NCBI GenBank assembly: GCA_017854855.1
Contig: JAFMGZ010000006.1
Coordinates: 1 to 64,000, forward strand
Direction: 5' to 3'
Source of the DNA: Sulfitobacter sp.
GTDB lineage: Bacteria; Pseudomonadota; Alphaproteobacteria; Rhodobacterales; Rhodobacteraceae
Length of the DNA stretch: 64,000 nt
In this document: positions 1 to 8,390 of the stretch, piece after piece
Layout: every line of letters begins with the position of its first letter
Numbering within the stretch: the stretch's first letter is position 1
The notes under the pieces: generated by a model
The model's database searches: none
What the model was told of the DNA's origin: nothing
What the model saw: the letters and a program-made list of their open reading frames with translations, nothing else
Translations under genes and position numbers: made by a program

Positions 1-168
1 TCGTAAAACGTTAGCTGACTTTGTGATTTTGGTCGCAATACCTGAGCCCTGTTTGAGCATAGCAGCGGAACGATCCTTCGCGAAGGTCGAACAGAACGTC
101 TGCTGGCTGCTCATTTCGACGGGTGCTGCTGTTGGCGTGGATCTTGGCGAAATCCCGGACGGTTACAG
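1..168. other. Left edge, no gene supported
   Basis: This stretch precedes the stop codon of the first minus-strand gene. An open frame of 70 codons begins at 23 on the plus strand, but it runs into the 3' end of the neighbouring gene, lacks a ribosome binding site and resembles no family I know. I see no tRNA, hairpin terminator or insertion-sequence end here. Confidence 0.4.
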
Positions 169-1263
169 CTACCTGTATTGCTCTGGGATCAAGACAAAGT
201 TGCCAAAATGCGTTTTCTCCATGAATTCTTGCTGAGCTTGCGCAATCTGATTTAGCGGAAAAACCTTTGCGACAAGCGGGCGGATTTCATTGTTTTCGAT
301 GTAGGAGACTAAGTTTGGAAACACAGGGGCGTCCCATGCGGTGCACCCAATCAAGGAAATGTCTTTGAGATACATATCGCGCATGTCGAGGCTTACGAAG
401 GGACCAGCGATTGCACCTGACGAAACATACCGCCCACCGGGGCGTAACACCTTGAGCATTTGCGGAAATTTCGGACCAGCGACGTTGTCGACAACAACGT
501 CAATGCTGCCCTCTCCTAGGCGCATCACAAGGTCTTCGTCGCGATCGATCACATCGTCGGCACCCAATTCGCGCAACTGGTCCATTTTTCCCCGGCTGGT
601 TATTGCCAATACTTTGGCACCGCGCCGCTTTGCCAATTGTACGGCTGCAGAACCGACACCACCTGATGCGCCCACCACCAATACCCGGTCGCCTCTGCCC
701 ACTCCGGCGCGGTGCAGCATATTTTCAGCCGTGCCATAAGCGCAGGGAATCGTGGCAAGTTCTGCGTCAGACCAATCGCACGAAACTGGAAAAACCTCGG
801 TTGCGGGAACTTTCACATATTCTGCGAAAGCCCCGTCAAAATCCGACGCCATCCAGACCGTATCCATCACATCATACCCATTGGGCCGCATGCAGGCGCG
901 AACGAGAACACGTTGATCCATCAAACCCGGGGTCACGTTGTCGCCGGTTTTCACAACCAGTCCGCAGCAATCTGTCCCTTGAATAAGCGGGAATGGCGTT
1001 GCTCCGTTCCATCCGCCATCCGGTGTTTGCGCGGCTTGGGTTTCTTGTCTGTTTGCTGCCGTTTGTGTGTCTGTGGTCACGCTTGATGAATACCAGCCAA
1101 GCCGGGTGTTGATGTCTGTATTGTTAACACCTGCCGCCAGGACACGTAATAAAACCTCGTCTGGGCCGGGAACCGGCTTGGGAACTGAGCTGTAGACAAG
1201 CTTTTCATATCCGCCGTTTCCAGCTGTCACGACAGCCATCATTCTTTCTTCGCTATCGGTCAT
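169..1263 (-). CDS. Zinc-independent medium-chain dehydrogenase (quinone oxidoreductase-like)
   Basis: This 364-residue protein belongs to the medium-chain dehydrogenase/reductase superfamily and probably reduces a carbonyl or quinone with NAD(P)H in the cytosol. The GroES-like N-terminal domain leads to a Rossmann fold whose nucleotide motif GASGGVG lies at residues 198-204. The position that carries the catalytic zinc cysteine in true alcohol dehydrogenases reads AAGVNNTD (residues 43-50), so it is not a zinc enzyme. A polar, low-complexity insertion (about residues 59-88, rich in T, Q and N) interrupts the catalytic domain. Translation could also begin at Met8 or Met9, which align better with family N-termini. 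Base composition reads less GC-rich than most neighbours, a possible sign of transfer. A terminator-like element separates it from the upstream gene. The substrate is unknown. Confidence 0.8.
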   Translation of the reverse strand: MTDSEERMMAVVTAGNGGYEKLVYSSVPKPVPGPDEVLLRVLAAGVNNTDINTRLGWYSSSVTTDTQTAANRQETQAAQTPDGGWNGATPFPLIQGTDCCGLVVKTGDNVTPGLMDQRVLVRACMRPNGYDVMDTVWMASDFDGAFAEYVKVPATEVFPVSCDWSDAELATIPCAYGTAENMLHRAGVGRGDRVLVVGASGGVGSAAVQLAKRRGAKVLAITSRGKMDQLRELGADDVIDRDEDLVMRLGEGSIDVVVDNVAGPKFPQMLKVLRPGGRYVSSGAIAGPFVSLDMRDMYLKDISLIGCTAWDAPVFPNLVSYIENNEIRPLVAKVFPLNQIAQAQQEFMEKTHFGNFVLIPEQYR

Positions 1264-1316
1264 TGTTTGCTTCTTTCGGATTTCATTATTTCAGCGAGCC
1301 TAGCCGGGCCTCGCGC

Positions 1317-1340
1317 AAAAAAACAACCATAACCGATGGT
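1317..1340 (-). terminator. Weak Rho-independent terminator on the minus strand
   Basis: On the minus strand a short stem (ACCAT / ATGGT, 1326-1340, five-base loop) is followed almost at once by seven Ts (complement of A1317-A1323). It lies downstream of the iron alcohol dehydrogenase and upstream of the next minus-strand gene. The stem is only 5 bp, so termination may be partial. Confidence 0.4.
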
Positions 1341-1403
1341 GAAGGAGGTACGGTTCGGGCCTGAATTGCTGAACGTTAGGGCCACTATAGCGTGCCGCTG
1401 CAC

Positions 1404-2555
1404 CTAGAGGGCGGCGTGGTAGATCGCCAGCGCATCCGCATGGGTCACTTCGCGGGGGTTGTTTACCAGCAGGCGGGTCTGGTTCATCGCGTCGCGTGCC
1501 AAAAGGGGCAGATCCTGTGCGGTGATGCCGACCGCGCGCAGCCCGTCAGGCAGGCCGCAGCGTGCTGAAAGGGCCGCAAGGGCGTCGGCAAAGCCTGCTG
1601 CGGCATCCGCAACGTCCAATCCGGCCAGTTCAGGAAATGTAATCGCTGCCAGGGTTGCATAGGGCTCTGGTGCGGTGATGGCGTTAAAGCGCAGAACATG
1701 GGGCAGGACCAACGCGTTGGACAATCCATGGGGCACTTTGAAATGTCCGCCCACCGGATAGGCCAGGGCGTGAACCGCAGCCACGGGAGAATTGGCAAAT
1801 GCCTGCCCTGCCAGCAGCGAGCCTAGCAGCATGTCGGCGCGGGCGTCCATGTCGTGGGGCGTGGTCACGGCGCGTTCCAGGGCAGCGCCCATCAGCCGCA
1901 GGGCTTCGCAGGCCAGCGTGCGGCTGACTGGATTGTTGTTGGGGCTGGCAGAGGCATAGGCTTCGATCGCATGGACCATGGCATCCACGCCGGTTGCGGC
2001 TGTGACATGGGCAGGCAGGTCGCGGGTCAATTCAGGGTCGAGCAGGGCCAGATCGGGAATGATCAAGGGGCTGACCACGCCCATCTTCTCGCTGGTACCG
2101 GTGGTGACGATCGAGATCGGGGTGACTTCGCTGCCGGTGCCTGCGGTGGTGGGAACCGCGATCAGTGGCAGGCGCGGACCTTGCGCCATCCCGACGCCGT
2201 AGACATCGGCCAGCGTTTCCCCGCCCTTCGCCAGCAAGGCGGCAAGCTTGGCCACGTCGATGGATGACCCGCCGCCCAGCCCGATTACACCGCTGGCCTC
2301 TGCGGCGGCGCTGGTCGCGGCAAGGATTACGGATTCCGGTGGATCGGCCTCTACCTGCGAAAAAACCGTGACGCTGATGCCGGACGCCTGCAGCGCGGCC
2401 AAGGCGCGATCCACGATGCCTGTGGCCATCATGCCGGGGTCGGTGACCAGCAACACTCGCTCGCCGCAGATCGCTTGGGTGATGCTGCCCAGATCGTTCA
2501 GCAGGCCCGCCCCCATGCGGATGCTTGGGGTGGTGTTGAATGTGAATGGTGTCAT
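1404..2555 (-). CDS. Iron-containing alcohol dehydrogenase
   Basis: This 383-residue protein is a group III (Fe-dependent) alcohol dehydrogenase, which interconverts alcohols and aldehydes or ketones with NAD(P). The dinucleotide motif GGGSSID is at residues 94-100 and the second signature (PTTAGTGSE) at 135-143. The four metal ligands are visible as Asp191 and His195 (in DAMVHAIEAY), His262 and His276. Length matches the family. It is followed on the same strand by the medium-chain dehydrogenase and preceded, with a 33-bp gap, by the Old Yellow Enzyme gene, so the latter two probably share a transcript. Maleylacetate reductases belong to the same superfamily and would fit a nearby aromatic hydroxylase, but nothing in the sequence decides that. 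Confidence 0.85.
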   Translation of the reverse strand: MTPFTFNTTPSIRMGAGLLNDLGSITQAICGERVLLVTDPGMMATGIVDRALAALQASGISVTVFSQVEADPPESVILAATSAAAEASGVIGLGGGSSIDVAKLAALLAKGGETLADVYGVGMAQGPRLPLIAVPTTAGTGSEVTPISIVTTGTSEKMGVVSPLIIPDLALLDPELTRDLPAHVTAATGVDAMVHAIEAYASASPNNNPVSRTLACEALRLMGAALERAVTTPHDMDARADMLLGSLLAGQAFANSPVAAVHALAYPVGGHFKVPHGLSNALVLPHVLRFNAITAPEPYATLAAITFPELAGLDVADAAAGFADALAALSARCGLPDGLRAVGITAQDLPLLARDAMNQTRLLVNNPREVTHADALAIYHAAL

Positions 2556-2588
2556 GGAATTACCTTTCGGGTGGTCGGCCGCGCGGCT

Positions 2589-3737
2589 TCAGGCATCGGG
2601 CGTGTAGAAATCGCAGGTTTTCTGGCGTGATGCCAGCCACCAGCCCGATTGCTCTGGCCAGGTGGCAAAATCCAGATCATGGCCCAGCGTCTTTGCGGCA
2701 TGCAGCGCCCACATCGGATTGACCAATGCTTCGCGACCGATGGCGATCAGATCGGCCTGACCCTGGGCCAGTATATCCTCGGCCTGTTGGGGATGGGTGA
2801 TCAGACCGACTGCCATGGCGGTCATGTCGACATCCTTGCGGACCCGTTCGGCATAGGGCACCTGAAAGCCGGGCTGGCGTTTCTGGTTGGCACCCGCTGT
2901 TGCAGATCCTGCGATCCCGCTGGAGGAACAATCCATCACGTCGACGCCAAGGCGTTTCAATTCTGTCGCCAGCACGACAGTGTCCTCAAGGCTCCAGCCC
3001 TCTGGGGTTCCATCGACGGCGGAGGTGCGGAAAAACAGCGGCAGATCACTGGGCCAGACCGCGCGCACCCTTTGCGTGATCTCAAGCGCCAGGCGCATGC
3101 GTCCGGCCAGATCACCACCGTATTTATCATCCCGCTTGTTGGACAGGGGCGACAGGAAACTATGCAGCAGGTATCCATGTGCGCCGTGGATCTCTGCGAT
3201 CTTGTAGCCTGCTGCAAGCGCGCGTTTGGCCGCCAAGACGAAATCCTCGATCAATGTGTCAATGTCGCTTTGGGTCAGGGCATGGGGCATGGGCCAGCCC
3301 TCTGCCACCGGCAGCGCGGAAGGGCCAACTGGCTGCCATGGCATGTCACCCCGCGCGAAATCGGCGTCATTCAGGGGGCCGTTGCCAAACCACGGCCTTT
3401 GCATCCCGCTTTTGCGGCCTGCGTGGGCCAGCTGGATCGCAGGAATGGCCCCATTGCGCAGGGCAAATTCGGCAACGCGGGCATGGCCCGGTATCTGACT
3501 GTCAGCCCATAGGCCGGGACATCCATGGGTAATCCGCCCGCCTTTCTGCACCGCAGTCGCTTCGGTAAAGACAATGGCGGCCCCGCCGGTTGCAAAGCGG
3601 CCCAGGTGCACCAGATGCCAGGCGTCCATATGCCCTTCATGGGCCGAATATTGGCACATGGGTGAAATGACGACGCGGTTGCGCGCTTCCAGGCTGCGCA
3701 GTTTTAGTGGCTGGAAAAGATAAGGCACGGGGGTCAT
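2589..3737 (-). CDS. NADH:flavin oxidoreductase, Old Yellow Enzyme family (YqjM-like)
   Basis: This 382-residue FMN enzyme is a TIM-barrel ene-reductase of the Old Yellow Enzyme family and would reduce activated C=C bonds of enones or nitro compounds. The N-terminal motif PMCQYSA places Cys28 where the thermophilic-like (YqjM) class has its flavin-tuning cysteine. His184 and His187 in the IHGAHGYLLHSFLSP region are the substrate-binding pair. Arg/Gly-rich FMN phosphate-binding segments occur near the C-terminus (AVGLITHPQQAEDIL and IAIGREALVNP). It is transcribed away from the aromatic hydroxylase gene; the shared 235-bp region holds an inverted repeat around a promoter, so the two units may be co-regulated. 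Confidence 0.88.
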   Translation of the reverse strand: MTPVPYLFQPLKLRSLEARNRVVISPMCQYSAHEGHMDAWHLVHLGRFATGGAAIVFTEATAVQKGGRITHGCPGLWADSQIPGHARVAEFALRNGAIPAIQLAHAGRKSGMQRPWFGNGPLNDADFARGDMPWQPVGPSALPVAEGWPMPHALTQSDIDTLIEDFVLAAKRALAAGYKIAEIHGAHGYLLHSFLSPLSNKRDDKYGGDLAGRMRLALEITQRVRAVWPSDLPLFFRTSAVDGTPEGWSLEDTVVLATELKRLGVDVMDCSSSGIAGSATAGANQKRQPGFQVPYAERVRKDVDMTAMAVGLITHPQQAEDILAQGQADLIAIGREALVNPMWALHAAKTLGHDLDFATWPEQSGWWLASRQKTCDFYTPDA

Positions 3738-3896
3738 GGGGGCTCCTGATGTGGCGTAGGCATGACGCTACTCTGCCGGTTAGGAAGTAACAACAACAGG
3801 CTTGGAGGCTGATCAAAGCTGCGCCATGGCGTATGCGCCCTGACCCGTCATCGCCGCGAAAGCCCCAGGGGGACTATGCTGCCGTCAATATTGTAA

Positions 3897-3950
3897 GCAT
3901 ACATACTACCTTGACAGACGAGGTGTAGGTTTGTTATTTGGTATGTATGC
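3897..3950. promoter_or_regulatory. Long inverted repeat flanking a sigma70-like promoter
   Basis: The arms GCATACATAC (3897-3906) and GTATGTATGC (3941-3950) are perfect reverse complements. With a one-base gap the similarity extends outward to ATTG/CAAT (3891-3957). A perfect -35 hexamer TTGACA (3911-3916) lies between the arms, with a poor -10 (TATTTG, 3935-3940, 18-bp spacing) abutting the right arm. A dimeric repressor bound at both arms would cover the promoter of the hydroxylase gene at 3973, and could also affect the divergent gene. No regulator gene is adjacent. Confidence 0.6.
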
Positions 3951-3972
3951 ATATCAATAGGGGCTGACCGCC

Positions 3973-5844
3973 ATGCAATATCATCTGAACGGTTTTCGCA
4001 CGGGCGACCCTTCGGTCGCCGATGAAGCCCCGGTTGCGGCCGGGACACCTGCTAGGGTTGATGTCCTGATCATCGGGTGCGGCCCTGCGGGGCTGACGCT
4101 GGCGGCGCAACTGGCAGCTTTTGCCGAGATTTCCACGATGATCACCGATCGCAAACCGGGACCGTTGGAAGTGGGGCAGGCCGATGGTCTTGCCTGCCGC
4201 TCGGTTGAGATGTTCGAGGCGTTCGGCTTTGCCGAGAAGGTGTTGAAGGAAAGCTATTGGGTCAACGAGGTCGGCTTTTGGCGGCCCGGCCCCGGTGGGA
4301 CCGGTCTGGCCCGTGCTGATCGCATACAGGATGTCGAGGATGATCTGTCCGAGATGCCCCATGTGATCCTGAACCAGGCAAGGGTGCATGATTTCTATCT
4401 TGAGGTCATGCGCAACGCGCCGCGCCGGCTGCAACCTGACTATAATCGCGAGCTTTTGTCACTGACCACTGACGCAGATTCAGACCACCCTGTCATCGCC
4501 ACCTTTGCCTGTCTGGATGATGCCGGTGCCACGCAGATCGTGCGTGCGAAATATGTCGTCGGATGCGACGGGGCGCGCAGTACCGTGCGCCGCTCCATGG
4601 GTTATGAGTTGAAGGGAGAGGCGGCACGCCAGCTGTGGGGGGTGATGGATGTGCTGGCCGTGACCGATTTCCCTGACATCCGGCTAAAGGCCGCGATCCA
4701 GTCTGCGGATCATGGCAGCATTCTGATCATTCCGCGCGAGGGCGGATATATGGTGCGGATGTATATCGAGCTGGACGCGCTGCACGGGGATGAACGTGCC
4801 GCGGACCGCAACGTGACCTCTGCCATGCTGATCGACAAGGCCCGTGCGATCCTTGGGCCTTATACATTGGACGTCAAAGAAGTGGCGTGGTGGTCTGCCT
4901 ATGAGATCGGCCAGCGGGTCTGCGATGCCTTTGACGATGTGCCCCAAGGTGAACGTGGCAGCCGGATGCCACGCATCTTTATCGCGGGTGATGCGTGTCA
5001 CACCCATAGCCCAAAGGCGGGGCAGGGGATGAATGTGTCAATGGCCGATACCTTTAATCTGGGTTGGAAGCTGGCCGCGGTGCTGCGGGGGCAGGGGCAT
5101 CCTGTCTTGCTGGACACCTATTCCCAAGAGCGGCAGGCCAAGGCCAAGGAGCTGATCGATTTTGACAAGGACATGGCGCGTCTGTTCAGCGCCAAGCCAA
5201 AGGACGCCACCGAGGCGGCGCAGTTCCAGCGCTATTTCAAGAAACATGGCCGCTATACCGCAGGTGTCGAGACACGCTATGACCCGTCCTTGCTGACGGG
5301 ATCGGACAGGCATCAGGCCCTGGCCGCTGGATACAGGACTGGCATGCGGTTCCATTCGGCCCCGGTGATCCGTTTGGGCGATGCAAGGCCAATGCATCTG
5401 GGGCATGCGCTGAAGGCCGATGGCCGCTGGCGGTTGATTGCCTTTGCCGCGAGGGGCGATGAGGGCCGGACAGATGGTGGTATTGCCCGGCTGTGTGATT
5501 TCCTGACTGCCGGTTTGATCGGGCGGTTTACGCCCAAAGGGCGGGACATCGACAGCGTGATTGATCTGCGCGCGGTTTTTCAATGTGCGCATCAGGACAT
5601 GCAGCTTGATGCGCTGCCTGATCTGTTGCTGCCGCGCAAAGGGAAATACGGTTTGATTGATTATGAAAAGGCATTCTGTCCTGACCTGAAACACGGGCCT
5701 GATATTTTTGATCATCGCGGCATTGATCGGGCCCAAGGGGCGCTGTTGATCGTGCGACCGGATCAATTTGTAGCCCAGGTGTTGCCGCTGAATGCCTATG
5801 ATGAGACTGCTGCATTCTTTGACGGGTTCATGGCAGCTGTTTGA
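3973..5844 (+). CDS. FAD-dependent aromatic hydroxylase (3-hydroxybenzoate 4-monooxygenase / phenol hydroxylase type)
   Basis: This 623-residue flavoprotein is a single-component aromatic hydroxylase that uses NADPH and O2 to add a hydroxyl group to a phenolic ring. The FAD-binding GxGxxG is at residues 35-40 (IIGCGPAG). The DG motif appears as VVGCDGARSTVRRS and the GD motif as IAGDACHTHSPKAGQGMN. The C-terminal ~170 residues form the thioredoxin-like dimerisation domain of phenol hydroxylases. Length and layout best match 3-hydroxybenzoate 4-monooxygenase (MobA, about 640 residues). The promoter lies between the arms of an inverted repeat upstream. No ring-cleavage genes occur in the window, so the substrate is inferred from the family only. 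Confidence 0.8.
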   Translation: MQYHLNGFRTGDPSVADEAPVAAGTPARVDVLIIGCGPAGLTLAAQLAAFAEISTMITDRKPGPLEVGQADGLACRSVEMFEAFGFAEKVLKESYWVNEVGFWRPGPGGTGLARADRIQDVEDDLSEMPHVILNQARVHDFYLEVMRNAPRRLQPDYNRELLSLTTDADSDHPVIATFACLDDAGATQIVRAKYVVGCDGARSTVRRSMGYELKGEAARQLWGVMDVLAVTDFPDIRLKAAIQSADHGSILIIPREGGYMVRMYIELDALHGDERAADRNVTSAMLIDKARAILGPYTLDVKEVAWWSAYEIGQRVCDAFDDVPQGERGSRMPRIFIAGDACHTHSPKAGQGMNVSMADTFNLGWKLAAVLRGQGHPVLLDTYSQERQAKAKELIDFDKDMARLFSAKPKDATEAAQFQRYFKKHGRYTAGVETRYDPSLLTGSDRHQALAAGYRTGMRFHSAPVIRLGDARPMHLGHALKADGRWRLIAFAARGDEGRTDGGIARLCDFLTAGLIGRFTPKGRDIDSVIDLRAVFQCAHQDMQLDALPDLLLPRKGKYGLIDYEKAFCPDLKHGPDIFDHRGIDRAQGALLIVRPDQFVAQVLPLNAYDETAAFFDGFMAAV

Positions 5845-5920
5845 TCATGTGCCGCAACCTTGTGGCAATTCTCCACTGTGACCCAAACGGAAAAGCTTGC
5901 ATCCTTTGGATCGCGCGATC

Positions 5921-6967
5921 ATGCAGAAAACTGTGAATAGTACAGATCATCACTTGGCACCTTCCTTGCTGGCTCTTGGCTGGCAGGATTTCTTTGCACA
6001 ACAGCTTGGGCCAGACGAATCTGGCTGTGCGCCCCTGCGCATTGCCACGGTCCATCGATCCCGCATGACGGCGATATCTGAACACGGGCCGATAAAGCTG
6101 CGCTTGCCTGCCCATGTGAATACGACAGATTTTGCTGTTGGGGATTGGCTGCTTGCAGAACCGGATACAAATCTGCTGATCCGCAGGCTGGAACGGCGAT
6201 CCGTGTTGCAGCGCCAAACGGTGGGTGGTCGGACCCCGCAATTGATTGCCGCAAATGTGGATACGCTGTTTATCGTGACCTCATGCAATGATGACTTTAA
6301 CCCCGCGCGGCTGGAGCGATATCTGGCCCTTGCCAATGAGGCAGGGACAAACCCCGTGATCGTCCTGACCAAAGCTGATCAGGTGCCCGATGCCAACGCG
6401 TATCAACAGCAGGCGGCAGCCTTGCAACGCGACCTGGAGGTCGTCACCCTGAATGCGAAGACCCAAGATGCGGTGGCAGCCTTGGCCAGATGGTGCGCTG
6501 ATGGGCAGACTGTAGCCCTTGTTGGATCATCGGGTGTCGGGAAATCGACGTTGCTCAACACCTTGTCCAACAAATCACTGGAGGAGGCCCAGCTGACCGG
6601 CGGCATCCGTGAGGATGACGCCAAGGGGCGGCACACGACCACCTCGCGGTCGTTGCATACGACCCAGGTGGGGGGCTGGGTGATAGATACGCCCGGCATG
6701 CGCACATTGCACGTCAGCGATGTATCAGCGGGGCTGGAACAGCTCTTTGCCGAGATCACGGAACTGGCACCGCAGTGCCGCTTTAGAGATTGCACACATG
6801 CGCATGAACCGGGCTGCGCCATTCAGGCTGCTGTTGGCTCAGGCGCGCTTGACCCCGCACGCGTGGAACGCTGGCGCAAGCTGACCCAGGAAAACCTGAG
6901 CAACACGCCCGTCGTCACGGGGGCGCGGGGCAAGAAGAAGACACAGGCCCGAAACCGGTCGCGATGA
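5921..6967 (+). CDS. rsgA: Ribosome small subunit-dependent GTPase RsgA
   Basis: RsgA is a GTPase that acts late in 30S ribosomal subunit maturation. The G motifs occur in circularly permuted order: LTKAD (G4) comes first, then GSSGVGKSTLLN (G1/Walker A) and DTPGMRTL (G3). An OB-fold precedes them. The C-terminal zinc-binding module appears as CRFRDCTHAHEPGC. The ATG at 5921 gives 348 residues; a TTG at 5897, preceded by GGAAAA, would add eight residues and cannot be excluded. The basic C-terminal tail (GKKKTQARNRSR) suits rRNA contact. It stands alone between the hydroxylase and the quinone oxidoreductase genes. Confidence 0.92.
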   Translation: MQKTVNSTDHHLAPSLLALGWQDFFAQQLGPDESGCAPLRIATVHRSRMTAISEHGPIKLRLPAHVNTTDFAVGDWLLAEPDTNLLIRRLERRSVLQRQTVGGRTPQLIAANVDTLFIVTSCNDDFNPARLERYLALANEAGTNPVIVLTKADQVPDANAYQQQAAALQRDLEVVTLNAKTQDAVAALARWCADGQTVALVGSSGVGKSTLLNTLSNKSLEEAQLTGGIREDDAKGRHTTTSRSLHTTQVGGWVIDTPGMRTLHVSDVSAGLEQLFAEITELAPQCRFRDCTHAHEPGCAIQAAVGSGALDPARVERWRKLTQENLSNTPVVTGARGKKKTQARNRSR

Positions 6968-7098
6968 TGGCCTATCATCCAAAGGCTGGCTGATACCTGG
7001 CCAGTTGCGCATCGCACTCAAGGCAGAATATGCGCTGGAATGTTTCACACAGGCGCTTAGATGCAGCAGAAGACATGAATCCAATGGGAGGACGAAGA

Positions 7099-8073
7099 AT
7101 GGCACTTACGGCAATCATCGAAGCGCATGGCGGCGCGGATCAGTTCAAACTGGTCGATCTGGATGTGGGCGAACCGGGAAAAGGTGAAGTCCGCATTGCG
7201 CACAAGGCGGTCGGGTTGAATTTCATCGACGTCTATCAGCGGACGGGCCTTTACCCCATGCAGCTTCCTCATGCGATGGGGATGGAGGCGGCAGGCATCA
7301 TCGAAGCGGTTGGCGAAGGTGTGACCCATCTCAAGGTGGGTGATCGTGCGGCTTATGCTGCCAACCCTCCGGGGGCCTATACCGAGGCTCGCGTGATGCC
7401 TGCAGCACAGGTCTGTCCTTTGCCGGATGGCATCTCCTTTGAGGAAGGTGCCGCGATGATGCTCAAGGGGATGACCGTGGAATATCTGTTCCACCGGACA
7501 ACGCCGCTGAAACGTGGCGATACGGTCTTGTTTCATGCAGCCGCAGGCGGCGTTGGATTGATCGCCTGCCAATGGGCGCGTTCCGAGGGGATCACCTTGA
7601 TCGGTACGGCCGGCACGGATGAGAAGTGCCAATTGGCATTGGATCATGGGGCCAGCCATTGCATCAACTACCGCACCCAGGACTGGGCAAAGAAGGTCAG
7701 GGAGCTAACGGATGGAAAAGGGGTCGATGCGGTGATGGACGCCGTGGGCAAGGACACTTTCGAAGGATCACTCGATTCGCTGAAACCCTTGGGGATGATG
7801 ATTTCATTCGGCAATGCCTCAGGTCCGGTTCCGCCCTTCAATCTGGGGATACTGGGGCCAAAGGGTTCGTTGAAAATCACGCGACCGACGCTGTTCACAC
7901 ATATTGGTGATCATGAAACCTGTCAGGCCATGGCAAAGCATCTGAGCGACAAGATTCTTGCAGGGGATGTAAAGATCAACATCGGCCAGCGCTTTGCGCT
8001 CAAGGATGTGGCAAAAGCGCATGAAGCGCTGGAAGCACGCCAAACCACGGGCAGTACGATACTGGAAGTCTAA
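7099..8073 (+). CDS. NADPH:quinone oxidoreductase (QorA type)
   Basis: This 324-residue medium-chain reductase lacks catalytic zinc and is expected to reduce quinones by one electron, or enones, with NADPH. The nucleotide loop reads HAAAGGVGLIA, the exact pattern of QorA. The N-terminal VGLNFIDVYQRTGLYP segment is also typical. The open frame extends upstream to 7030, but the ATG at 7099 is preceded by GGGAGGA at a good distance and gives the family's usual length (E. coli QorA has 327 residues). It is a monocistronic plus-strand gene. Confidence 0.88.
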   Translation: MALTAIIEAHGGADQFKLVDLDVGEPGKGEVRIAHKAVGLNFIDVYQRTGLYPMQLPHAMGMEAAGIIEAVGEGVTHLKVGDRAAYAANPPGAYTEARVMPAAQVCPLPDGISFEEGAAMMLKGMTVEYLFHRTTPLKRGDTVLFHAAAGGVGLIACQWARSEGITLIGTAGTDEKCQLALDHGASHCINYRTQDWAKKVRELTDGKGVDAVMDAVGKDTFEGSLDSLKPLGMMISFGNASGPVPPFNLGILGPKGSLKITRPTLFTHIGDHETCQAMAKHLSDKILAGDVKINIGQRFALKDVAKAHEALEARQTTGSTILEV

Positions 8074-8128
8074 AGGTTAATATGCTGGCCGCGATAGGCT
8101 TATCTGCGTGGTTAGCAGCAGCATTTGC

Positions 8129-8166
8129 AAAAAAGCAGCAGCACAGCGGGGTTAACGCTGTGCTGC
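8129..8166 (-). terminator. Strong Rho-independent terminator reading on the minus strand
   Basis: An 11-bp perfect stem (8138-8148 pairs with 8156-8166, seven-base loop) is followed on the minus strand by TGC and then six Ts (complement of A8129-A8134). In the plus direction the hairpin follows qorA but has no T run, so its polarity favours a minus-strand transcript from the small frame at 8199-8390. Confidence 0.6.
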
Positions 8167-8198
8167 CGCTGATTCTGTCTGGACGTGCATTTTCTTAG

Positions 8199-8390
8199 CT
8201 ATGATCCTTTCAGCAGGTTTGCGGTATCTGATGGATCGGCAGGCATAACCGATGAACTGGCAGGCACATCTGAAGGTTGCTGGCTTCTGGTTTGATCTGG
8301 ATTAGGCTTTTCGGCTTTGCTTTTGTTCTGGGAAACGCGGTAAATCTGCCTCAACCGCCTGCGATCTTTTGCTTTGTGGATTGTTTTCAT
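8199..8390 (-). CDS. Candidate small basic protein, 63 residues, or a small RNA locus
   Basis: The frame encodes a hydrophilic 63-residue peptide. Its N-terminal third is strongly basic (KTIHKAKDRRRLRQIYR) and the rest is rich in Ser, Pro, Gln and Asp, so it looks intrinsically disordered. I recognise no family. Support comes from context: a Rho-independent terminator with minus-strand polarity lies about 30 bp after its stop codon. No convincing ribosome binding site precedes the ATG, which sits inside the dyad at 8384-8409. It could equally be a non-coding RNA unit. Confidence 0.3.
   Translation of the reverse strand: MKTIHKAKDRRRLRQIYRVSQNKSKAEKPNPDQTRSQQPSDVPASSSVMPADPSDTANLLKGS

Noticed and set aside
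23-235. 70-codon plus-strand frame at the left edge
   Set aside because: It overlaps the end of a convincing minus-strand gene, has no ribosome binding site and no family resemblance.
1404-2555. Maleylacetate reductase
   Set aside because: The superfamily and metal ligands fit, but no sequence feature I can see separates it from general iron alcohol dehydrogenases and no hydroxyquinol dioxygenase lies nearby.
2649-3512. 287-codon plus-strand frame opposite the Old Yellow Enzyme
   Set aside because: Shadow of a strongly supported gene; no ribosome binding site or recognisable domain.
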